Assembly (NCBI GenBank): GCA_945965245.1
Contig: CAMFNC010000141.1
Coordinates: 1-15,491, forward strand
Reading direction: 5' to 3'
DNA from: an uncultured Porphyromonas sp.
GTDB taxonomy: Bacteria; Bacteroidota; Bacteroidia; Bacteroidales; Porphyromonadaceae
DNA: 15,491 nucleotides
Position numbers and translations under genes: made by a program. Below are positions 7,210-13,002 of the stretch, in pieces; the stretch's first letter is position 1, and every line of letters starts with the position of its first letter. Below the pieces are notes generated by a model that saw only the letters and a program-made list of their open reading frames with translations, was not told the origin of the DNA and did not search any database.

Positions 7210-9270
7210 TCAGCCCAGAAGTTGTTGGCTGCGGCGGATAAAGCGAGCCAATGCCTCACCGCTTAGAAGCCCATTGCCCAGCATGGCAAGGTCTATCAAT
7301 TGACCCACCAAATCATTGCGGCTGCCGAATTCCTGCAGTTTCTTGTTGATTTCGCCTTGCGTTTCGGCTTGCAGGGCTGCTGCATCGCTCAGCGTATTGC
7401 GTTCGGCTTCGGTTACTTCGTCGGCTTTTTTTGCATTCTGTTCTTTGCGCATTTTTTCCACTTCAGCGGTTTGCTCTGCCAGCTTATTGCGCAAATCGGT
7501 GAGCGAAGCTTCCATCACTTCCTTTTCCTCTTTCAGGATGCCGGCTATCAGTCTGTGGTCGGTGTTGAGCACCACATTGTAGCTGTCGGGCATTTCGCCA
7601 TAGAAGCTCATACCCGGCTGCAACTTAGCCATATCCTGCATACGACGCATAAACTCGCCCTGTGTAATGGAAACGGCGTCGGCATCGGCACCCAAAGACT
7701 CGAATGTTACATCATAATGTTTCTTTTCCCCTTTGGGCAGACGGCTGCGGAAGATTTCGGTCAGCGCATTGCGCTCCTCTTCGGTCAGTTTCACTTCAGT
7801 AGTATCATGCTTCACAATCAGCTTATTGATGGTGTCGCTATCCACACGCACAAAGCGAGTCTTTTCGTTCTTCTGCTCCATCTGTCCAATGGCATGCACA
7901 TCCAGCGGCCCGTCCATCAGTAGAACCTGATAGCCTTTTTCCTGAGCGTGTTGGATGTAATTATATTGTTTGTCCTTGTCGGTGGCATAGAGATAAACCA
8001 CTTGGCCATTTTTATCGGTCTGTTCGCTTTCTATAAGCGTGCGGTATTCTTCCCACGTATATTTCTTATCATCGATGTCGGTCAGAAGCAAGAACTTGGC
8101 AGCACGGTCATAAAATTTCTCATCGCTGAGCATGCCATATTGAACGAATATTTTCAGGCTGCTCCATTTCTCTTCAAACACCGGGCGTTCGTTCTTGAAC
8201 AGCTCATCCAGACGGTCTGCCACTTTCTTGGATATGTGGTTGGAGATTTTCTTCACATTGGCATCGCTTTGAAGATAAGAGCGCGATACGTTCAGCGGAA
8301 TGTCCGGCGAGTCGATAACCCCGTGCAGGAGCGTGAGGAATTCGGGCACGATGCCTTCCACCTCTTCGGTCACGAATACCTGATTGCAGTATAGCTGAAT
8401 TTTATTGCGTTGGAGGTCGATTTGATTTTTGATGCGAGGGAAGTATAGGATACCGGTCAGATTGAACGGATAATCCACATTCAGATGAATCCAAAAGAGC
8501 GGCTCTTCCATGCTCATCGGATAGAGTTCGCGATAGAAATTCTTATAATCCTCATCGGTCAGCTCGCTCGGTTTGCGAGTCCATGCCGGAGTGGTATTGT
8601 TGATTTGATTGTCTTCGTCGGTATCCACATACTTACCGTCTTTCCATTCCTGTTTTTTGCCGAACACTACGGGTACGTTCAGAAACTTGCAGTATTTATT
8701 GAGCAATCCTTCCAGACGGTCTTTGGCCAGAAATTCTTTGCTTTCCTCGTCGATGTGCAGGATGATTTCCGTGCCTCGTTCGGCTTTTTCGGCAGGCTCC
8801 AGCGTGTAGTGGGGCGAACCGTCGCAGCTCCATTTTACCGCTTGGGCACCTTCTTTATATGAACGGGTGATGATGTCCACACGCTCCGATACCATGAAAG
8901 CGGAATAGAACCCCATACCGAAGTGTCCAATGATGGCGGCACCGTTATCTTTGTATTTATCCAAAAACTCTTCGGCACTCGAAAATGCAATCTGATTGAT
9001 ATAACGCTCCACTTCTTCTTCGGTCATACCGATACCTTGGTCGCTTACCGTGATAGTTTTGGCCTCGGAGTCGAATGAAACCCGCACTTGGGGTGTGCCG
9101 ATGTCTTCTTTTACCTCGCCTCGGACTGCCAAAGTGCGCAATTTTTGGGTGGCATCCACGGCGTTGGATACCAATTCGCGCAAAAAAATGTCGTGATCGC
9201 TATAAAGAAACTTCTTGATAATGGGGAATATGTTTTCACTGGATACCCCGATGTTACCTTGTTTGCTCAT
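7210..9270 (-). CDS. htpG: Hsp90-family chaperone HtpG
   Basis: 686 aa. An ATP-dependent cytoplasmic dimeric chaperone. The N-terminal GHKL ATPase domain shows RELVSNAVDA (Glu32, Asn36), SDQGIGMT (Asp77 with the glycine turn) and IGHFGMGFYSAFM (114-126). The middle domain includes PLFWIHLNVDYPFNLTG and DSPDIPLNVSRSYLQ with its conserved Arg near the ATP gamma-phosphate. The C-terminal dimerisation end is LIDLAMLGNGLL...FIRRSQQLLG. It is longer than E. coli HtpG (624 aa), mainly through a charged, probably coiled-coil insert at about 576-656. It is a single-gene unit with its own promoter and terminator. Confidence 0.98.
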   Translation of the reverse strand: MSKQGNIGVSSENIFPIIKKFLYSDHDIFLRELVSNAVDATQKLRTLAVRGEVKEDIGTPQVRVSFDSEAKTITVSDQGIGMTEEEVERYINQIAFSSAEEFLDKYKDNGAAIIGHFGMGFYSAFMVSERVDIITRSYKEGAQAVKWSCDGSPHYTLEPAEKAERGTEIILHIDEESKEFLAKDRLEGLLNKYCKFLNVPVVFGKKQEWKDGKYVDTDEDNQINNTTPAWTRKPSELTDEDYKNFYRELYPMSMEEPLFWIHLNVDYPFNLTGILYFPRIKNQIDLQRNKIQLYCNQVFVTEEVEGIVPEFLTLLHGVIDSPDIPLNVSRSYLQSDANVKKISNHISKKVADRLDELFKNERPVFEEKWSSLKIFVQYGMLSDEKFYDRAAKFLLLTDIDDKKYTWEEYRTLIESEQTDKNGQVVYLYATDKDKQYNYIQHAQEKGYQVLLMDGPLDVHAIGQMEQKNEKTRFVRVDSDTINKLIVKHDTTEVKLTEEERNALTEIFRSRLPKGEKKHYDVTFESLGADADAVSITQGEFMRRMQDMAKLQPGMSFYGEMPDSYNVVLNTDHRLIAGILKEEKEVMEASLTDLRNKLAEQTAEVEKMRKEQNAKKADEVTEAERNTLSDAAALQAETQGEINKKLQEFGSRNDLVGQLIDLAMLGNGLLSGEALARFIRRSQQLLG

Positions 9271-9313
9271 TGTAATATGTATTTTATTGTATTGTTCTTA
9301 CAATGCTGCTTTA

Positions 9314-9330
9314 TGCAAACAAAGTGCCAA
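9314..9330 (-). promoter_or_regulatory. candidate sigma-54 (-24/-12) promoter of htpG
   Basis: The minus strand reads TTGGCAC-TTTG-TTTGCA. This is TGGCAC (9324-9329), 5 bp, then TTGC (9315-9318), so the invariant GG and GC are 10 bp apart as required by RpoN. Transcription should start near 9303, giving a leader of about 33 nt before the htpG ATG. No good TAnnTTTG element was seen between the response regulator gene and htpG. No sigma-54 activator gene is visible in the window. Confidence 0.6.
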
Positions 9331-9340
9331 TCCCTGTGGA

Positions 9341-9354
9341 CTGACATTCTGACA
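9341..9354. repeat. direct repeat upstream of the htpG promoter
   Basis: CTGACA occurs twice (9341-9346 and 9349-9354) with an 8-bp period, 11 bp upstream of the -24 element on the minus strand. It could be a protein-binding site, but it is short and could be chance. Confidence 0.35.
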
Positions 9355-9375
9355 GCAATATGTGCCACCGATACG

Positions 9376-10068
9376 CTATCTGTTTACTTCCAATATATAA
9401 CCCATCCCACGCACGTTGGATATACTGATGGCAGGGTCGGCAGAGAGCATCACCCGGAGGCGGTGAATGGTATTGTGCAGGCTTTGTTCGCGGCTGCGAA
9501 TCATATCACGGCTGCGCCATACTTCGTAAGAGAGATCTTCCTTGGGCACCATTTCGCCCATGTGAGCCATCAGATGTTGCAGTACCGTGATTTGCATGGG
9601 GCTGAGGTCGCGCATCGAACCATCCGCGAAGCATAGCAAGCGCTCTTCCGGTCGTACTTCTATCTGATGCAGGCGCATTGCGTGGCCACTCTCTGTCGGG
9701 GCCTTGCCTTCCCACTCCGTGGCGTAACGTCGGGCATAGGCTGCCAAAAGGTGAGCCGTAAGGGGCTTATCCACGTATGCCATGCCGCCGGCTTCCAAGG
9801 CCTGCACTTTGATTTCCGGACTGAGTTGACTGGAAATGAATATGAGTGGCAATTCGGGAGCAAAGGTGCGCACGCGCCGACACCACTCTATGCCGCTTTC
9901 GCCGGCCAAATCTATATCCATGAAAAGAATGTTGGGGCGCATAGCCGGCAGCGTTGCCTTTATTTCATGCGGCCTGCTTAGCATGGCGGCTTGCCAGCCC
10001 ATTTCCTCCAACTGCTTGCATAGCGTTTTGGCCAGCACCACATCATCGTCCACTATCAGTATTTTCAT
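9376..10068 (-). CDS. OmpR/PhoB-type response regulator
   Basis: 230 aa. The start at 10068 gives MKILIVDDD, the standard receiver opening, and makes an ATGA overlap with the kinase gene; the upstream in-frame ATG at 10197 lies inside the kinase. Receiver domain about 1-118: acidic pocket Asp7/Asp8, phospho-acceptor Asp51 (FMDIDLAGESG), Ser79/Ser80 switch region and Lys101 (YVDKPLTA). Winged-helix DNA-binding domain about 132-230: DLSPMQITVLQHLM, then SLHNTIHRLR (recognition helix) and ISNVRGMGYILEVNR (wing). It is the last gene of the SBP-ATPase-kinase-regulator unit. The regulon is unknown; metal or heme genes are plausible from context. A hemin-responsive two-component system (HaeSR) is described in P. 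gingivalis, but orthology cannot be judged here. Confidence 0.93.
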   Translation of the reverse strand: MKILIVDDDVVLAKTLCKQLEEMGWQAAMLSRPHEIKATLPAMRPNILFMDIDLAGESGIEWCRRVRTFAPELPLIFISSQLSPEIKVQALEAGGMAYVDKPLTAHLLAAYARRYATEWEGKAPTESGHAMRLHQIEVRPEERLLCFADGSMRDLSPMQITVLQHLMAHMGEMVPKEDLSYEVWRSRDMIRSREQSLHNTIHRLRVMLSADPAISISNVRGMGYILEVNR

Positions 10069-10922
10069 ACCTCTCTCCTTTTTTGTAAATGCCTGACGGC
10101 AGATTTCAATGACTCTTTGCCCGGATGTAACACGATGGCCATGGTGGTACCCGACTCGGTGCTCCGGCAGAGCAGTTTGGCTCCCATTTCGCGGCACAGA
10201 CGGATGGCATAGAGCAATCCGATGCCATTGCCGGCAGCTTTGGTCGGTAGGCTTTCGAGATGCAGTTCCACCAGCCGGTTGTTGGGGCGTATTCCCAGTC
10301 CGGGGCCGTTGTCCTGAATAATGAGTGTGCTTTGTCCGCCGGGGTCGTGCATACTGATGGTAATGTGAGGCTCTGTTCCGGCATATTTGACCGCATTTTC
10401 CAAGAGAATGCGCAGCAGAGCTTCCATTTCTCCGGCAGGAGTTGTAAGATTTTGTTCGATGTCGAATAGATGTTCGAAGGTGATTTGTCGCGTCGGATAA
10501 CTCACTTCCAATTCCGATTCCACCGGCAACAGCAATCCCATGAGCGATATTTTCACCGGTTTGGAAGCATGGCTCTCTTGCAGCAGTTTGGGCAGGCTCA
10601 ATAGGCGTTTCACTTTGTCGCTAATCAGGTTGATGCGTTCGGCACTGTCTTCCAGAGCAATGGCTTTATTGGGGTCGCTCTCCTGTTCACTCAGATGGCG
10701 CAGGTCGGCATAGGCAGCCGCCAAGGGCGTCTTGAGGTCATGCACCATGCCGAAAAACGCCTGCTCCGAGCGTAATAGCTGTTCTGTGCGTTCGCGCAAC
10801 TGGCGGCGCAGCCACAGCAGCAAAACCGTGAGGGCTATTACCGATAGTATCAGCAATGAAAGCACCACAAGGCGGGCAGTGTCGAGATGGAGTATGGAGT
10901 CTGTCATATTATATATCAACAT
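10065..10922 (-). CDS. sensor histidine kinase with minimal sensor region
   Basis: 285 aa from 10922; an alternative ATG at 10907 (MTDSILHL) follows a more A/T-rich leader and gives 280 aa. One membrane helix (about 18-38) comes after a tail of under 20 residues, so there is no periplasmic sensor domain and no evident HAMP or PAS. H box: MVHDLKTPLAAA with His61. N box: LLENAVKYA with Asn176. G boxes: DNGPGLG (204-210) and GNGIGL (231-236). The protein therefore looks active as a kinase. The stop codon overlaps the response regulator start (ATGA), marking the pair as cognate. The gene begins 3 bp after the ABC ATPase stop. Signal sensing may be through the membrane helix or a partner protein. 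Confidence 0.92.
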   Translation of the reverse strand: MLIYNMTDSILHLDTARLVVLSLLILSVIALTVLLLWLRRQLRERTEQLLRSEQAFFGMVHDLKTPLAAAYADLRHLSEQESDPNKAIALEDSAERINLISDKVKRLLSLPKLLQESHASKPVKISLMGLLLPVESELEVSYPTRQITFEHLFDIEQNLTTPAGEMEALLRILLENAVKYAGTEPHITISMHDPGGQSTLIIQDNGPGLGIRPNNRLVELHLESLPTKAAGNGIGLLYAIRLCREMGAKLLCRSTESGTTMAIVLHPGKESLKSAVRHLQKRREV

Positions 10923-10925
10923 GTA

Positions 10926-11555
10926 TTATTCGCCGATAATGAGCGAACGCCATATCAGTGGCGAATGTTCATCGGGATAGTCATGGGTAACCATGAGAAT
11001 AGTGGTTTCAGGCGGAGTAATACGATAGAGCAAATCATGAAACCGATGGCGGGATGCAGTGTCCAAATAACTCATCGGTTCATCCAAAATCAGCATTTCC
11101 GGTTCCGCTGCCATAGCACGAGCCAATAATACTCGCTGGAGTTGTCCGCCGCTCAATTTGCCCACGGCATAGCGTGCAAAAGGCTCCAAATCTATAAGTT
11201 TCAGTAGCTCGTTCACCCGTTTGTGTCGTTCGGCCTTAGAGCCCTTGGTTATCCCGGAGTCGATGACCTGATGTACACTGATGGGGAAAGCTCTGTCTTG
11301 CGTGTTGATTTGAGGCAGATAGCCCATTTTCAGTCGTTCGGTGGGATTGCCGGCAGCGTCATATCGTTGCATGAAGCCGCCACGCAGCGGTATCAGACCG
11401 ATTATGGTTTTGAGCAACGTGCTCTTGCCTCCACCATTTGGTCCCGTAATCAGCAAATGGTCACTCCGCATGATTTCCAGATCTATGGGACCACAGACCA
11501 CTTTGCGACCATAGCCCATACAGGCTTGCGTGAGGGTTAGGATGGGGAGAGCCAT
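10926..11555 (-). CDS. ABC transporter ATPase, zinc/manganese (ZnuC) type
   Basis: 209 aa, shorter than the usual 230-260 aa of ZnuC-type subunits. Walker A GPNGGGKST (38-46), Q loop GYLPQ (Gln82), signature LSGGQLQR (134-141), Walker B MLILDE (154-159), D loop YLD, and switch His191 (VTHD). All catalytic elements are present. Its ATG overlaps the stop of the metal-binding lipoprotein gene by one base (TAATG), pointing to a joint function. A permease gene normally sits in such operons, but here the next gene is a histidine kinase. It may power a permease encoded elsewhere or act with the kinase. Confidence 0.92.
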   Translation of the reverse strand: MALPILTLTQACMGYGRKVVCGPIDLEIMRSDHLLITGPNGGGKSTLLKTIIGLIPLRGGFMQRYDAAGNPTERLKMGYLPQINTQDRAFPISVHQVIDSGITKGSKAERHKRVNELLKLIDLEPFARYAVGKLSGGQLQRVLLARAMAAEPEMLILDEPMSYLDTASRHRFHDLLYRITPPETTILMVTHDYPDEHSPLIWRSLIIGE

Positions 11556-12421
11556 TATTTCGGTTGTGCCAATTCATTGGCAATGAAGAGGATCTGTTCG
11601 GACCAATCGGCAGCCAGCGGACGAATAATCGATATGCGCACACCCAGTTCTTCCGCCACACTACGCGCCATTTCGCCATTAAATTCCTGTTGGATGAAAA
11701 CCACCGAAGCTTTTTCGGCTTTGGCTTGGCGGATTAACTCCTCCAAACGGTTGGGGGTGGGCTCTTTGCCATCCTGTTCGATAACCAACTGATGAAAACC
11801 AAACTCTTCGGCAAACCCGGTCAGCGAGGGATGGTATATCACAAAACAGCGTGAAGGAGCCGAAGTCAATATCTGTGTTACGCTGTCGCGCAGCACGGCA
11901 ATGTCTTGGCGCAGCTGCTCCATGCCATGCCGGAAGTCGGCTTGGTGCTCAGGAGCCAGCGAGTCGAGAGCCGACTGCATACGCTCCGCCAGCATCATGA
12001 TGCCCTGCGGCGAAGTCCATACATGCGGGTCGTGCCCACCGGTGCATACCTCTTCGTCATGGTGGTGATGATGCTCCGGCATCAGACGAAATACCTGTAA
12101 ATGACTGTTCATCTGCCCGATGCGTTTTGCCCAAGCCTTCTCAAATCCCAAATCGCCGATATAGAAGTAAGCATCGCAATCAGCTATCTCTTGCATCTCT
12201 TGCGGTTGTGGGTCATAGACTTCCGGGTTTTTGCCTTCCGGCACGATGACATGCACGCCTGCCAGCGTATCCGCCAGCATCCGGAGCAAATCGCCTTGTG
12301 GAGCTATGCTCACCGCTATTTTTAGCTTGCCGGTGGACGTGTGGCTTGCCGAAGGAGCTTTACATCCCCAGAATGCAGCCCAGAAGAACAAAAGTATCAG
12401 CTTGACGTATAGTTTTTTCAT
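11555..12421 (-). CDS. metal-binding lipoprotein, ZnuA/TroA (cluster 9 SBP) type
   Basis: 288 aa. The start at 12421 gives MKKLYVKLILLFFWAAFWGC, a signal peptide with lipidated Cys20; the upstream in-frame start at 12457 lies in the promoter. A periplasm-facing substrate-binding protein for Zn or Mn. The family pattern is visible as GKNPEVYDPQP (63-73), IGDLGFEKAW (88-97), a His-rich loop (HHHHH, 117-121) then HDPHVW (130-135), YHPSL with His197, and a C-terminal GVRISIIRPLAADW. The first metal ligand, usually His in a PHxYEP motif, is Glu67 here. It is the first gene of the four-gene unit, with a -7 element 34 bp upstream. Three D-S/T-hydrophobic motifs (DTL, DSL, DSV) could be O-glycosylation sites if the organism has that system. 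Confidence 0.9.
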   Translation of the reverse strand: MKKLYVKLILLFFWAAFWGCKAPSASHTSTGKLKIAVSIAPQGDLLRMLADTLAGVHVIVPEGKNPEVYDPQPQEMQEIADCDAYFYIGDLGFEKAWAKRIGQMNSHLQVFRLMPEHHHHHDEEVCTGGHDPHVWTSPQGIMMLAERMQSALDSLAPEHQADFRHGMEQLRQDIAVLRDSVTQILTSAPSRCFVIYHPSLTGFAEEFGFHQLVIEQDGKEPTPNRLEELIRQAKAEKASVVFIQQEFNGEMARSVAEELGVRISIIRPLAADWSEQILFIANELAQPK

Positions 12422-12441
12422 TTCAAAGTCATATAAAATAG

Positions 12442-12457
12442 TTGATTGAATAATCAA
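12442..12457. promoter_or_regulatory. palindromic operator candidate at the SBP operon promoter
   Basis: TTGATT-gaat-AATCAA is a perfect 6+4+6 palindrome that overlaps the -7 element and the expected transcription start. This is a position where a repressor such as a metal regulator could act. No regulator can be named. Confidence 0.45.
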
Positions 12458-12462
12458 AGTTA
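12455..12462 (-). promoter_or_regulatory. -7 element of the SBP-ATPase-kinase-regulator operon
   Basis: TAACTTTG on the minus strand matches TAnnTTTG. The transcription start is expected near 12449, about 28 nt from the ATG at 12421. No clear -33 TTG is present at the usual distance, where the insertion sequence end at 12483-12502 begins, so an activator may be needed. Confidence 0.55.
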
Positions 12463-12482
12463 CAAATTCTCGGCCTATGAAT

Positions 12483-12502
12483 CATGGCTCACGCATTTGA
12501 AC
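12483..12502. mobile_element. decayed insertion sequence end (ISAs1-type inverted repeat)
   Basis: CATGGCTCACGCATTTGAAC sits just past the transposase remnant stop. It resembles the terminal inverted repeats of ISAs1-type elements, which commonly begin CAGGG, with one change. No matching end was found on the other side of the remnant, so that end is lost or unrecognisable. Confidence 0.45.
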
Positions 12503-12504
12503 AT

Positions 12505-12762
12505 TTATAGATAGTCCATGTTGATAATGCCGGTAGGCTCTTTCGTGGCATTAACTTTTTGTAGTGCAGCAAGTGTGCCCTCTTCTTCTTTTTTCTTCAA
12601 TCTCTCGAGAAAGAACAGTGCTATTTTATGGATGATACTGACATTCTCGGCGACGTTGCCTTTACGTCTTAAAAACTTGTCTTCTCCCATATAATCTCCC
12701 GAGCTTTCCACAACCTTCTTGACGCTCTCTTTTTGTGCGCCCACGGTATCGTTGGTAACCAC
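12505..12762 (-). pseudogene. internally deleted ISAs1-family transposase remnant
   Basis: About 85 codons (GTG at 12762; in-frame sequence continues upstream to a stop at 12811-12813 without a start). The first part, VTNDTVGAQKESVKKVVESSGDY, resembles the catalytic-core region of ISAs1 transposases (their DAMGCQ...GGDY segment). It is joined directly to GEDKFLRRKGNVAENVSII, which resembles the C-terminal ED...R...NA.EN segment. In intact proteins of about 370 aa these lie roughly 100 residues apart, so an in-frame deletion removed the middle, and the N-terminus is also gone. The product cannot transpose. It lies between the SBP operon promoter and the right repeat array. Confidence 0.7.
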
Positions 12763-12809
12763 ATTGCCAATCCTTGTGATGTGCCGAAAAAAAACTAATA
12801 TAAATTGAT

Positions 12810-12873
12810 TTTAATTTATGCATAAAACGCGTGCAATTTATATATAAAATGAAATCAATTTATGCATAAAAAA
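12810..12873. repeat. 22-bp-period palindromic repeat array (right copy, inverted)
   Basis: Three palindromic units centred at 12820.5, 12842.5 and 12864.5, again exactly 22 bp apart. The reverse complement matches bases 4-67 at 62 of 64 positions. Both differences fall in the spacers between palindromes. The array ends 129 bp before the hmuS-like start codon and begins just past the transposase remnant. Between 12874 and 13002 there is no convincing consensus promoter; a weak GCCGC-containing hairpin near 12927-12942 is the only other structure seen. Confidence 0.88.
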
Positions 12874-13002
12874 ATTGCAAAATAAGTTGGACTTATCGCA
12901 GATACCTACAAATGATGAGTTTGGAGCCGCTTTCTGGCGGTCAAATACCTAAAATATAGGATTGAATAGTTTAATTCTTTGCGTGAAATTTGCACTGAAA
13001 AA

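Noticed and set aside
7300..7923. 207-codon plus-strand open frame within htpG
   Set aside because: Antisense to the conserved HtpG C-terminus; the Phe/Leu-rich translation is what the reverse of charged coding sequence gives.
9376..10197. N-terminally extended response regulator (start at 10197)
   Set aside because: The extra 43 residues lie inside the kinase gene and have no receiver homology; MKILIVDDD at 10068 is the natural start.
12059..12076. Five-His run looking like an engineered tag
   Set aside because: It is in the middle of a ZnuA-type protein just before HDPHVW, where natural His-rich loops of this family lie.
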